Positions 7,734-16,331 of a DNA stretch of 64,000 bases are shown here, piece by piece (the first letter of the stretch is position 1; every line of letters begins with the position of its first letter). The translations under genes were made by a program, and so were the position numbers. Source of the stretch: Lachnospiraceae bacterium (GTDB taxonomy: Bacteria; Bacillota; Clostridia; Lachnospirales; Lachnospiraceae); NCBI GenBank assembly GCA_910575005.1, contig CAJTCL010000015.1, positions 14,038-78,037 on the forward strand, given 5' to 3'. The notes below the pieces were generated by a model that saw nothing but the letters and a program-made list of their open reading frames with translations, did not search any database and had not been told where the DNA came from.

Positions 7734-8631
7734 CCTCTTTGAAACAGACGAGAGCCGAGCAGAAGCGAATCTAAGCAAGATAAGGGAGATACCCATTTCC
7801 GAAATTGATGAGTTCCCAGACCACCCATTCAAGGTTTTGATGAATGAGGATATGGAGCAGCTTGTGGAAAGTGTCAGTCGGAGCGGCGTAATGACCCCTG
7901 CGACAGTTCGGCAAAAAGAGGATGGACGGTACGAGCTTATCAGCGGTCACAGGCGGAAAAAGGCTTGCGAGCTTGCAGGACTTGAAACTCTGAAATGTGA
8001 GGTTAAGGAGTTGACGCATGATGAAGCAATTATTGTCATGGTTGAAAGTAATCTCCAACGCTCTGTTATTCTGCCGAGTGAGAAAGCCTTTGCATATAAG
8101 ATGCGGTTAGAAGCTATGAACAGGCAAGGACAGAGAAGTGATTTAACTTCTGTGCCAGTGGCACAGAAGTCAGAAAACAAAACTTCTCGTGAGAAATTAA
8201 GTGAGCTTGTTGGCGAAAGCCAAGACCAAGTACGTCGCTTTATCCGCTTAACTGAACTTGTACCCGAAATTCTGCAAATGGTAGATGAACGCCAGATTGC
8301 TTTTCGTCCTGCGGTAGAGATTTCTTATCTTTCCGAGGAACAGCAATACACCCTGCTTGAAGCAATGGGCTACAATGATGCCACGCCTTCACTTGCACAG
8401 GCTATCAAAATGAAAAAGTTTATGCAGGAGGGAAAGCTCACGGACGAGGTTATCCAGAGCATTATGCAGGAGGATAAGCCGAACCAGAAAGAGAAGCCTG
8501 CCTTTAAGGACGAGCGGATAACCAAGCTCATACCAAAATCCATCCCCAGAGGGCAGGAAACGGATTTTGTCGTAAAGGCGTTGGAGTTTTATAACCGCCA
8601 CTTGCAGCGGAACAAGGCTCACGAGAGGTAA
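7687..8631 (+). CDS. ICE ParB-family partition protein
   Basis: ParB/RepB/Spo0J-type DNA-binding protein of about 314 residues with the N-terminal nuclease-like motif ISGHRRKKACELAGL and the ESNLQR motif, then a helix-turn-helix region (REKLSELVGESQDQVRRFI). I choose the TTG at 7687 (M-A-R-S-K-R-T-G) because AGGAGG lies nine to ten bases upstream; the ATG at 7657 has no such site. The gene overlaps parA by 47 bases in another frame. A likely DNA target is the GCTAAT iteron cluster at 5958-6127, though this is inference. Confidence 0.9.
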   Translation: MARSKRTGIELTAYDDLFETDESRAEANLSKIREIPISEIDEFPDHPFKVLMNEDMEQLVESVSRSGVMTPATVRQKEDGRYELISGHRRKKACELAGLETLKCEVKELTHDEAIIVMVESNLQRSVILPSEKAFAYKMRLEAMNRQGQRSDLTSVPVAQKSENKTSREKLSELVGESQDQVRRFIRLTELVPEILQMVDERQIAFRPAVEISYLSEEQQYTLLEAMGYNDATPSLAQAIKMKKFMQEGKLTDEVIQSIMQEDKPNQKEKPAFKDERITKLIPKSIPRGQETDFVVKALEFYNRHLQRNKAHER

Positions 8632-8771
8632 GGCAGGAAAGATGGGGATTTTGAAGTGGACACCGAGGGGAAAGTCTGCCCTTTGGGAAACAGAAAAAAT
8701 TTTTTAACTTCCCCCTCTCCACACCTCTCCCCCTAGATACTGCCAGTAACTATCCGAGAAAAGAACTATTA

Positions 8772-8800
8772 AAGGCTGTCCACATGGGCGGCTTTTTTTC
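8772..8800 (+). terminator. Hairpin terminator or attenuator before the adhesin gene
   Basis: AAGGCTGTCC pairs with GGGCGGCTT with one bulge, followed by a run of seven Ts. It lies between parB and the adhesin, 45 bp before the adhesin start. It either ends the partition transcript or attenuates read-through into the surface protein gene. The preceding 140 bp contain no gene. Confidence 0.6.
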
Positions 8801-8845
8801 TGCCAGAAGTCAACTATCAACACGAGAATGAACAGGAGGTAATGA

Positions 8846-11800
8846 ATGAAGATTCGTAAATTATTTAAAAGGGCTGCGGCGTTTGCTCTGGCTGCGGTCA
8901 CGGCATTGTCCGCCGTCCCTGCCACGACAGCGTTTGCAGCGGGCGACATCGGAACAATCAGCTTTACCCACACCTACGACGGTGCAGGGAACGCCATGAG
9001 ATATAATTCCAGTGCCAACATTGGAGGTCATACCGCAGGAGGGGCAGGCGAATACAAATACCGTATGTATGTGGACGGGGAAACGGCGTTCTGCCTTCAG
9101 CCGGGCGTGCCTTTAAAAACAGGGAACACGCTTGCAAAGGCATCTTCCAACGCTTGGAACGCCCTCTCCGCAGAGCAGAGAAAAGCGGTGGGGCTTGCCC
9201 TGCTCTATGGGTATCAGGGCAACAGCGGGAATTTATCTGGGAGCGATGATGAGAAATGGCTTGCCACCCAGACCCTTGTATGGGAGTTTGTTACGGGATG
9301 CCGCAACGCCACAAGCCCGTACAGCCAGACAAGCACGACCGTTTACAGCCTGCACTTTGGCTCTAATTATGCGAACAGTGGGGCGAGGGCGGCTTACGAC
9401 CAGATTGTGTCCCTGCTTACAAGGCACAGCACGATTCCGAGCTTTATGTCGGCAGGGAAGAAAGACATCACAAAGGAGCTTGCCTATAAGGACAGCAAAT
9501 ACAGCATTACGCTGACCGACAGCAACGGCGTTTTATCCGAGTATTCCTTTACCAGCTCTGACAGCAATGTAAAAGTGTCTAAGTCTGGAAACAAGCTGAC
9601 TATCACATCATCAAAGGCGATTGATGGCAAGGCAAGGATTACCGCAGCAAGAAACAACACGCCGACGGTCAGCAGCGGTGCGATGATGATTGCCTACGGC
9701 GACCCAAACCTGCAGGACGTCATTACGGGTGTGGAAAACGTGGACACCATGATGGCATATATCAACGTGGAAACACCGACAGGCACGGTTGCACTCAAAA
9801 AGACTTCCGAGGACGGTGTTGTTGAGGGGATTTCTTTTACCATCAAGGGTGACGGCTTCAATAAGACCGTGAAAACCGACAAGAACGGAAATATAACAGT
9901 GGAGGGATTGTTCCCTGGCACTTATACCGTTACGGAGCAGTCCATTGACCGCTACGAGCCGCAGAAAACCCAGACCGTGACGATTATCGGAGGGAAAACC
10001 TCTACGGTCACTTTCAGCAATACCTTGAAGCGTGGCAGTCTGGAAGTTGTGAAAACATCCGAGGATAATCTGGTGGAGGGCGTGAAGTTCCACCTTTACG
10101 GAACATCATTGAGCGGCTTAGCCGTTGATGAATATGCCATAACCGATAAGAACGGACTGGCAAAGTTTGAGAACGTCCTTATCAGCGGCAGCACGCCTTA
10201 TACCCTTGAGGAAGTGGACACGGCAGTCCGCTATGTCGTCCCTGCATCCCAGACCGCCCCGATTGAGTGGAAAAAGGTCACAAACCGCAGCTTCCACAAC
10301 ATTTTAAAGAAGTTCAATGTTACGGTATTAAAGACCGACGTGGAAACAGGAAAGAAGCCGCAGGGCGACGCTTCCCTTGCAGGTGCGGTTTACGGCATCT
10401 ATAAAGGCGAGGAACTGGTTGACACTTACACCACCGATGAAAATGGGCAGTTTACAACAAAATATTATGTATGCGGCGATGACTGGAGCATCCGTGAGAT
10501 TACCCCGTCCGAGGGTTATCTTTTGGACACGACCGTACACCATGTGGGGGCAGAGCCAGAGCTTTACACCGTGGAATATAATTCTGCAAAGAATGACGTA
10601 AACGAGCAGGTCATCAAAGGGAATATCGCCATCATCAAGCACACCGACAACGGCGAAACCCAGATTGAAACGCCAGAGGAGGGTGCTGTTTTTGAAGTAT
10701 ATTTGAAATCCGCAGGCAGCTTTGATGCGGCGGAGGAAACGGAACGTGACACGCTTATCTGCGATGAGAACGGATTTGCACAGACAAAGGATATGCCATA
10801 CGGCATCTATACGGTTCACCAGACTTCTGGATGGAATGGGCGTGAGCTGATGAAAGACTTTGACGTGTTTATCTGCAAGGACAGCCAGACTTACCGCTAC
10901 CTTATCAACAATGCCAATTTTGAGAGCTATATCAAGATTGTGAAAAAGGATATAGAAACAGGCAAGGTTATCCCGTATGCAGGTGCAGGCTTCCAGATTT
11001 ACGACCCGAATGGGGAGCTTGTAACAATGACGTTCACTTATCCCGAAGTAACAAAGATTGACACATTCTACACCACGGCAGGCGGTGAGCTTATCACGCC
11101 GCAGACTCTGGAATACGGCAAGGGATATTCTCTGGTTGAGGTGCAGGCTCCGTATGGCTACGTTCTGGATTCCGAGCCAGTTTATTTTGATGTAGAACAG
11201 GAAAATTCCGAGGATGAAAGCGGCATCACGATTGTCAAAGTGGAACGCTCCAACGTGGCACAAAAAGGAAAAATCACGGTAGAAAAGTCTGGGGAGGTAT
11301 TCAGCAGGGTATCAGGAAATAAGGGGCTGTATCAGCCGATTTTTGCAGTAGACAGCCTTGAGGGTGCGGTTTATGAGATTACAGCAGCCGAGGACATTAT
11401 CACAATGGATGGGACGGTCAGAGCCGAGAAAGGCGAGGTTGTAGATACGCTCACTACGGGCGAGGACGGCACGGCAGAATCCAAAGAACTGTATCTGGGA
11501 AGATATGAAGTCAAAGAAGTGACCGCCCCGTATGGCATGGTGTTAAGTGGGGAAGTCCACGCCGTGGAGCTTGTGTATGCAGGGCAGGAAATCGAAGTGA
11601 CGGAAGCAGGCACGGATTTTTACAATGAGCGTCAGCGTGTGGAAATCAATGTAATCAAGAGCCTTGAGGTTGACGAAGCATACGGCGTAGGCAACAACGG
11701 GGAGATTAAAGACGTTACGTTCGGGCTGTATGCCGCCGAGGAACTGACCGCCGCAGACGGTTCTTCTATCCCTGCGGATGAACTGATTGAGGTTATCTTC

Positions 11801-12994
11801 CTTGATGAAAACGGTCACGGAAAGGCAGTCAGCGATTTACCGATTGGCAGCTACTATGTGCAGGAAATCAGCACAAATTCCGCTTACCTTATCAGCGATG
11901 AAAAGTATCCTGTCGTATTTGAATATGCAGGGCAGGATACCGCCGTTGTGCATATCACAGCGAATGAGGGCGAAGCCATTGAAAACGAACTGATTTACGG
12001 CACGGTCAGCGGTAAAAAATCCAATGAGGACGGCAAAGATTTAGGCGGTGCTGTTATCGGCATTTTTAAGACAGGCACAACAGAATATACAAAGGAAAAT
12101 GCGATTGCGACTGCCACATCGGAAGATGACGGCAGTTTTTCTTTTGAGGATGTTCCGTATGGCACATGGGTCATCCGTGAAATCGAAAGCCCGAAAGGTT
12201 ATGTACTCTCCGAGGAAGAAATCAGCGTGACAATCAGTGAAGTGGATGAAGTTGTCGAGATAGAGCTTGTCAATTACTTTATCACAGGCAATATCGCTCT
12301 GACTAAGGTAGACAAGGACTACCCAGAAAACAAGCTCACGGGTGCGGTATTTGAGGTTTACTCGGATACAAACGAAGATGGGAAACTGGATAAGAAAGAC
12401 GAGCTGCTCGGCGAGATGGGCGAGGTGGAGAAAGGCGTGTACCAGATGGACGACCTGCGTTACGGCAAGTACCTTGTCCGTGAGAAAACCGCCCCGACAG
12501 GATTTGTGATTGATGAGAATATCTACCCCGTATCCATTGAGGAAAACGGCAAGACCTATAACGTAGAGAACGAAGCAGGTAAAGGATTCTTAAATGAAGC
12601 ACAGAAAGGCTCACTCAAAATCGTCAAGACTTCCTCTGACGGCAAGGTAGAGGGCTTCTCTTTCCGTGTGACTGGCAAAGATTATGACCAGACATTTACG
12701 ACAGACAAGAAAGGTGAGATTACTGTTGAGGGGCTGCGTATCGGTGAATATACCGTGTCCGAAGTCAGCGACAAGGCATCCTCTGGCTATATCCTGCCTG
12801 CCGACCAGAAAGTGACTATCAAGACAGATGAAACGGCGACCGTCACCATGCACAATGAACTCCGTGACACGCCGAAAACAGGCGATGATTTCAGCTTAGG
12901 CTTATGGGTAAGCCTTGCGGCGGCATTTACAATCGGTGCAGGAATCTTCGGATTTGTGGGCTACAAGAGCGGAAGAAAGAAAAAGGAGGATTAA
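8846..12994 (+). CDS. Cell-wall anchored thioester/CnaB-repeat adhesin
   Basis: A 1382-residue surface protein. A signal peptide (about residues 1-32, ending ATTAFA) is followed by a thioester domain with the cysteine motif AFCLQPG near residue 80 and the glutamine motif TQTLVWEF near 145. About ten SpaA/CnaB-type beta domains follow, each opening like TVALKKTSEDG, NVTVLKTDVETG or NIALTKVDKD; the first and last are alike. The end has the sortase signal TPKTGD, a membrane helix and KSGRKKKED. Such proteins can bind covalently to host surfaces. AGGAGG precedes the start. The class B sortase at 54328 is a candidate anchoring enzyme. Confidence 0.9.
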   Translation: MKIRKLFKRAAAFALAAVTALSAVPATTAFAAGDIGTISFTHTYDGAGNAMRYNSSANIGGHTAGGAGEYKYRMYVDGETAFCLQPGVPLKTGNTLAKASSNAWNALSAEQRKAVGLALLYGYQGNSGNLSGSDDEKWLATQTLVWEFVTGCRNATSPYSQTSTTVYSLHFGSNYANSGARAAYDQIVSLLTRHSTIPSFMSAGKKDITKELAYKDSKYSITLTDSNGVLSEYSFTSSDSNVKVSKSGNKLTITSSKAIDGKARITAARNNTPTVSSGAMMIAYGDPNLQDVITGVENVDTMMAYINVETPTGTVALKKTSEDGVVEGISFTIKGDGFNKTVKTDKNGNITVEGLFPGTYTVTEQSIDRYEPQKTQTVTIIGGKTSTVTFSNTLKRGSLEVVKTSEDNLVEGVKFHLYGTSLSGLAVDEYAITDKNGLAKFENVLISGSTPYTLEEVDTAVRYVVPASQTAPIEWKKVTNRSFHNILKKFNVTVLKTDVETGKKPQGDASLAGAVYGIYKGEELVDTYTTDENGQFTTKYYVCGDDWSIREITPSEGYLLDTTVHHVGAEPELYTVEYNSAKNDVNEQVIKGNIAIIKHTDNGETQIETPEEGAVFEVYLKSAGSFDAAEETERDTLICDENGFAQTKDMPYGIYTVHQTSGWNGRELMKDFDVFICKDSQTYRYLINNANFESYIKIVKKDIETGKVIPYAGAGFQIYDPNGELVTMTFTYPEVTKIDTFYTTAGGELITPQTLEYGKGYSLVEVQAPYGYVLDSEPVYFDVEQENSEDESGITIVKVERSNVAQKGKITVEKSGEVFSRVSGNKGLYQPIFAVDSLEGAVYEITAAEDIITMDGTVRAEKGEVVDTLTTGEDGTAESKELYLGRYEVKEVTAPYGMVLSGEVHAVELVYAGQEIEVTEAGTDFYNERQRVEINVIKSLEVDEAYGVGNNGEIKDVTFGLYAAEELTAADGSSIPADELIEVIFLDENGHGKAVSDLPIGSYYVQEISTNSAYLISDEKYPVVFEYAGQDTAVVHITANEGEAIENELIYGTVSGKKSNEDGKDLGGAVIGIFKTGTTEYTKENAIATATSEDDGSFSFEDVPYGTWVIREIESPKGYVLSEEEISVTISEVDEVVEIELVNYFITGNIALTKVDKDYPENKLTGAVFEVYSDTNEDGKLDKKDELLGEMGEVEKGVYQMDDLRYGKYLVREKTAPTGFVIDENIYPVSIEENGKTYNVENEAGKGFLNEAQKGSLKIVKTSSDGKVEGFSFRVTGKDYDQTFTTDKKGEITVEGLRIGEYTVSEVSDKASSGYILPADQKVTIKTDETATVTMHNELRDTPKTGDDFSLGLWVSLAAAFTIGAGIFGFVGYKSGRKKKED

Positions 12995-12997
12995 GGG

Positions 12998-13087
12998 ATG
13001 AGGGCAAAGACAATCATTGCCGCCACTCTTGCCGTATTCATGGTAAGTGCGGCGGTATGGCTGAAAATCCGTAACAGGAAGAAATAA
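12998..13087 (+). CDS. 29-residue single-pass membrane peptide
   Basis: A short gene starting three bases after the adhesin stop: M-R-A-K, one hydrophobic helix (TIIAATLAVFMVSAAVWL) and a basic tail R-N-R-K-K. AGGAGG lies 10 bases upstream inside the adhesin end. The tight spacing suggests co-expression with the adhesin, perhaps as a membrane accessory; no family is recognised. Confidence 0.55.
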   Translation: MRAKTIIAATLAVFMVSAAVWLKIRNRKK

Positions 13088-13111
13088 GTAAAAATATGGT
13101 TTTATGGATTG

Positions 13112-13138
13112 GGGCGGTTCATAGCGACCGTCCTTTTT
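13112..13138 (+). terminator. Terminator after the adhesin operon
   Basis: GGGCGGT pairs with ACCGTCC across an eight-base loop, followed by five Ts. It ends 20 bp before the next gene start. Confidence 0.7.
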
Positions 13139-13156
13139 CCATGTACGGAGGTGACT

Positions 13157-13462
13157 ATGGACAATTTAAAAACCATAGAGGGGAAAGTGAAAGCTGTCCT
13201 GCAAAAGAATGAGGATGCCAGAAATGACGACATGGTGCTGTATCTTGCCCTCTGCAATCTTTATCTGGCGGATGCGGGAAATATGCCCCTTGCCCAGATA
13301 CTGACGAATCATAAAGAGCTTGGCTTGCCGAGCTTTGAAAGCGTAGGCAGGACACGCCGCAAGCTACAGGAGAAATACCCCGAACTGCTTGGCAGCACAA
13401 GAGTACGGAGGCTTCGAGCCGCAGGCGAAAAAGCATACCGTAAATATGCAAAAGAATCGTGA
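13157..13462 (+). CDS. Hypothetical element protein
   Basis: A 101-residue basic protein, first of an operon of closely spaced small genes reaching to the helicase. It is mostly helical; the C-terminal half (SFESVGRTRRKLQEKYPELL) looks like a winged-helix or homeodomain-type DNA-binding segment and resembles proteins next to phage replication genes. GGAGG lies seven bases before the ATG at 13157. Function not known. Confidence 0.65.
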   Translation: MDNLKTIEGKVKAVLQKNEDARNDDMVLYLALCNLYLADAGNMPLAQILTNHKELGLPSFESVGRTRRKLQEKYPELLGSTRVRRLRAAGEKAYRKYAKES

Positions 13463-13470
13463 GGTGAAAA

Positions 13471-13842
13471 ATGCAGGATAAATCTTTTGAATACGGTGGG
13501 CATCACTTTATCCCAGAGCGGCAGTTCACAAAGCGGGAAGATGATTTTTTCAAGATTACCCGCAGATTAAAAACAGACAGGGAACTTGGCTTTTTTGCCG
13601 CTGACTATTATGGTAAGGGAAGCCAGAAATTTTCCTACTCTTATGATGATTTTTACGCTGCATCCACGGATAAGAAATGCGATATTTTCCGCTGCGTGGA
13701 GAACGGCAGGCTGTACGTCCCCTGCCAGTATGAATTGCAGCAATATATGGACGGAAAACAAAAGGAAATACCACAAGGGCATACCTCTATGCCCAGAGAA
13801 CGTGGGCAAACCAGAGAAAGGAGGAACGCCTATGAACGGTGA
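13471..13842 (+). CDS. Hypothetical element protein
   Basis: A 123-residue protein rich in charged and aromatic residues, with no membrane segment or recognised domain. The core YSYDDFYAASTDKKCDIFRC is compact; the last 30 residues are low-complexity and arginine-rich. The start has GTGAGG nearby and lies eight bases after the previous stop. Part of the accessory operon upstream of the helicase. Confidence 0.55.
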   Translation: MQDKSFEYGGHHFIPERQFTKREDDFFKITRRLKTDRELGFFAADYYGKGSQKFSYSYDDFYAASTDKKCDIFRCVENGRLYVPCQYELQQYMDGKQKEIPQGHTSMPRERGQTRERRNAYER

Positions 13843-14107
13843 AACACGCTCCAATCAGGGCTATGCAATCATAGAGAGCTGCACTATCGGGAATACGGAG
13901 CTTGTCATCGGGCATCACCCGAAAGCCCCGAACCCGTATGTATGCTGGTACTGCAAAGGCGGCGGCAACTATTATTGGGGCTGTTACTGCAACACCCTTG
14001 AAGCGGCAAGGGAAAAGATGAATGAACGCTACCAGTCGGAGTGTCAGATGCCGTACAATCAGCAGCCCGATAAAAAGGCGAAGCAGCACGATGGGCGTGA
14101 GCGGTAG
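13832..14107 (+). CDS. Hypothetical cysteine-containing element protein
   Basis: A 91-residue protein opening with an Ile/Val-rich strand region (AIIESCTIGNTELVIGHH) followed by CWYCKGGGNYYWGCYC, which could bind zinc or an iron-sulphur group. AAAGGAGG precedes the ATG at 13832, overlapping the end of the previous gene by 11 bases. A typical small ICE accessory gene without a known role. Confidence 0.55.
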   Translation: MNGETRSNQGYAIIESCTIGNTELVIGHHPKAPNPYVCWYCKGGGNYYWGCYCNTLEAAREKMNERYQSECQMPYNQQPDKKAKQHDGRER

Positions 14108-14108
14108 C

Positions 14109-14267
14109 ATGAGCAGCAATGAAAACCCAAAGAAATATGACTGCACGACCTGTCCTTATCCCCGATATAAGGACAGTCGTACCATCTTCTGCGATGTCTG
14201 TATCCGAAAGATTTTAGATGAGCAGAGGGAGAAAAAGCAGGGAAAGGAGAAGCCCGATGGAGAATGA
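14109..14267 (+). CDS. Small zinc-ribbon-like protein
   Basis: A 52-residue protein with two CxxC pairs, CTTCPYPRYKDSRTIFCDVC, spaced like a treble-clef or zinc ribbon, then a charged tail. An in-frame ATG 18 bases upstream is also possible; neither has a strong ribosome binding site. It overlaps the next gene by 11 bases. Probably a nucleic-acid-binding accessory. Confidence 0.5.
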   Translation: MSSNENPKKYDCTTCPYPRYKDSRTIFCDVCIRKILDEQREKKQGKEKPDGE

Positions 14268-14862
14268 AGAAAAACGGATGATTAGCTCCTATGAGGTCAC
14301 ACAGAGCATCCATATCGGTAAAAAGGAAGTCGTGTTCGGTGTGGATTTGAAAGAGGAATATCCTTTTTTAGTCTGCTACTGCACTTATGACAATCCCCTG
14401 TCCGCAGAATGGGTGACGGATGCGGTCGGTTCTGACGATTATCTGGAAGCCATGCAGATTTTTACGGACAGGGTGCAGGAGCAGATAGGGATTGTGAGAG
14501 CCGAGCAGGAACAATTCAAGTTCGACATGACGCCGTTTACCATTTCTGACTGTTTCCCCGATGACAGGGATAAAAATATTGTGGGAAAAGTTGTTGTCAT
14601 CAATGCCGAAGTCAATCGTTATGAGTACCGACATTCCGCCTATCAGCTTGTATTGGTGGACGGCGGGCACGGTGCGAGGGGCGGCAGGGGGCAGGCGGTG
14701 TTTGGAACTTCGCTTGCAGACGGCAGGCACGCCCGATGGGAAAGGTACGATGTGCTTGGAGAAATCAAGCCAGAGAAAATGCCCAATTGGGCAAAGGAAG
14801 CCCTTTCTAAAATCAAGGAACAGGAAAAGGCGAAAAAATCAAAGAGCAGGGAGGAACGCTGA
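14257..14862 (+). CDS. Hypothetical element protein
   Basis: A 201-residue acidic protein with a basic C-terminus (KIKEQEKAKKSKSREER). The N-terminal half reads as alternating strands (KKEVVFGVDLKEEYPFLVCY). No family recognised. The ATG at 14257 follows GGAAAGGAG and overlaps the preceding gene; its stop shares a base with the next start (TGATG). Confidence 0.6.
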   Translation: MENEEKRMISSYEVTQSIHIGKKEVVFGVDLKEEYPFLVCYCTYDNPLSAEWVTDAVGSDDYLEAMQIFTDRVQEQIGIVRAEQEQFKFDMTPFTISDCFPDDRDKNIVGKVVVINAEVNRYEYRHSAYQLVLVDGGHGARGGRGQAVFGTSLADGRHARWERYDVLGEIKPEKMPNWAKEALSKIKEQEKAKKSKSREER

Positions 14863-15557
14863 TGGAGATACGAGCTTTGACGCAGCCCGAACAGAAATAC
14901 ACCTATGCCCAGAGTATGCAGCTTGAGGGGCAGACAGGGTGCATCGGGCATCTGCGAGGGGATTTTGCAGCTTCTGGATATGGCTTTTACACTACTTGGT
15001 TTGATACAAGGGAGCAGTGGAAAACGGATGAATTTAAGTCGGAGCTTGATGATGTGATAAACGCCCTGCGTGAAGATAAAGGGATTCTCCACAACCGCTA
15101 TGATATGGCGGCGTTTGCGGGGAAGAATTCCGAAAGTGCTTTTAAGGGTAATTATTGTGCGGAGTACGGCTTCCGTGTGGATACGGAGAAACACGCTTTC
15201 CTGCTCCGATGCAACCCGACCAAAGGTGATTATAATTTTTACTGTTACTGCTATGTGAAAGAATGGCTTGATAAGCATATGGCAAAAGCAGAACAGGGCA
15301 TCCGTTTTATTGACCCGCATTACAAAGAGAAGTTCCGCATCCCAGACGGCGGTAAAATCATCATCACTTATGGTTGGGGAGAAAAAGCGGAAAAGACCTG
15401 CCGCTATATTGATGAGTACCATACCGAGGTAGGCAGCAACCTTTACCACATCTGCGAGTTTGCCGAGCGTATGGAGAGGAACGGACACGCCTATGAGCCT
15501 AAAACAGAAGATGTGAAACAGCAAAGAGCGGTGAAGCATAAAGAGCATGAGCGGTAA
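14862..15557 (+). CDS. Element protein with C-terminal LPD28-like domain
   Basis: A 231-residue protein. The last 70 residues (GGKIIITYGWGEKAEKTCRY ... CEFAERMERNG) align with the whole of the small protein at 16033-16257 (GGIIRMLYGNGEDYFAVCRY ... REFAQRMEQNK) and look like the large-polyvalent-protein associated domain LPD28. The N-terminal part has no recognised fold. Such domains are usually attached to the giant methylase-helicase proteins of these elements, so this may be a partner of the helicase at 16801. Confidence 0.6.
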   Translation: MEIRALTQPEQKYTYAQSMQLEGQTGCIGHLRGDFAASGYGFYTTWFDTREQWKTDEFKSELDDVINALREDKGILHNRYDMAAFAGKNSESAFKGNYCAEYGFRVDTEKHAFLLRCNPTKGDYNFYCYCYVKEWLDKHMAKAEQGIRFIDPHYKEKFRIPDGGKIIITYGWGEKAEKTCRYIDEYHTEVGSNLYHICEFAERMERNGHAYEPKTEDVKQQRAVKHKEHER

Positions 15558-15568
15558 GGAGAAGTGGT

Positions 15569-15817
15569 ATGACGATTCAGGATATATCAAGAAGCAGGGA
15601 AAAGAAAGCTGTTTTTGCTATGGTATTGGAGGAAGCCTGTCGTCAATGGTGTGACGGTATTGACAATTCACCCGAAAGGAAAGACGGCGAGGGTTTTGCT
15701 GATTTCTTTTATGAAATATTTGAGGATAAGGAAAAAGAATATCTTGAGCAGATATTGGATTTGAATGGCGGAAGATTACCGTCTTTGTCGTCAAAGCAAA
15801 AAGAGTATGAACGATAG
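15569..15817 (+). CDS. Hypothetical acidic protein
   Basis: An 82-residue acidic protein, probably helical, with the tract FADFFYEIFEDKEKEYLEQI. AAGGAG precedes the ATG by about seven bases. No family recognised; sits mid-operon. Confidence 0.5.
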   Translation: MTIQDISRSREKKAVFAMVLEEACRQWCDGIDNSPERKDGEGFADFFYEIFEDKEKEYLEQILDLNGGRLPSLSSKQKEYER

Positions 15818-15829
15818 GAGGGATATGGA

Positions 15830-16036
15830 ATGGCTGTAAACCAGAAAGCGGTCAGAGTGTTAAACAAAGTCTTTGAAGCAGGGTTTACTGATGAGAAAGC
15901 CATCGCCGCCATGACGATGGACGACATCCTCTCCATGCAGGGAATCACGGTTGCGGACATCACTCTCATCAATGAGCTGCAAAAGAGCATCAAAGGGAAC
16001 AAGGTCATCTCTTTTCTGGGAGGTGGCACGGAATGA
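15830..16036 (+). CDS. Small helical protein
   Basis: A 68-residue protein opening with a basic helix (NQKAVRVLNKVFEAGF) and containing a pattern resembling a helix-hairpin motif (DILSMQGITVADITLINELQ). GGAGGG lies eight bases before the start. It overlaps the next gene by four bases (ATGA). A DNA- or protein-binding adaptor is possible but not shown. Confidence 0.55.
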   Translation: MAVNQKAVRVLNKVFEAGFTDEKAIAAMTMDDILSMQGITVADITLINELQKSIKGNKVISFLGGGTE

Positions 16037-16257
16037 GCGGAGGACGGAAAATCTGCATGACGGACAGCGTAGGAAAGGCACTTTTTTCTGTTCCCGATGG
16101 CGGCATCATCCGTATGCTTTACGGGAACGGGGAGGATTATTTTGCCGTCTGCCGCTATCTGGACGAAACCCATGCAGAGATTGACGGCGTAAAATACGCC
16201 GTTCGGGAGTTTGCACAGAGGATGGAACAAAACAAAATCAGCTATGCCCCTGCCTAA
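16033..16257 (+). CDS. LPD28-like domain protein
   Basis: A 74-residue protein consisting almost entirely of the LPD28-like domain shared with the C-terminus of the 14862-15557 product: GGIIRMLYGNGEDYFAVCRY followed by REFAQRMEQNKISY. The start codon overlaps the previous stop (ATGA), with GGGAGG upstream, so translation is coupled. Confidence 0.6.
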   Translation: MSGGRKICMTDSVGKALFSVPDGGIIRMLYGNGEDYFAVCRYLDETHAEIDGVKYAVREFAQRMEQNKISYAPA

Positions 16258-16292
16258 AGGCGGGGCATGGACAACAGGAGGATTGATATTTT

Positions 16293-16331
16293 ATGGAACA
16301 GATTGTTTTATCGGGCGGTGATAGGGATTGA
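16293..16331 (+). CDS. 12-residue leader peptide overlapping the next start
   Basis: ATG at 16293 follows CAGGAGG and encodes MEQIVLSGGDRD with a TGA stop at 16329-16331. The following gene starts with TTG at 16328, overlapping the stop. The arrangement looks like a coupling peptide that delivers ribosomes to a weak TTG start; a frameshifted N-terminus of the next gene is the alternative. Confidence 0.4.
   Translation: MEQIVLSGGDRD

Noticed and set aside
9611-11263. Long minus-strand frames opposite the adhesin gene
   Set aside because: They are antisense shadows of a GC-richer coding sequence; no start sites or domains.
14643-15590. 315-codon minus-strand frame
   Set aside because: Lies across three well-supported plus-strand genes and has no family signature.
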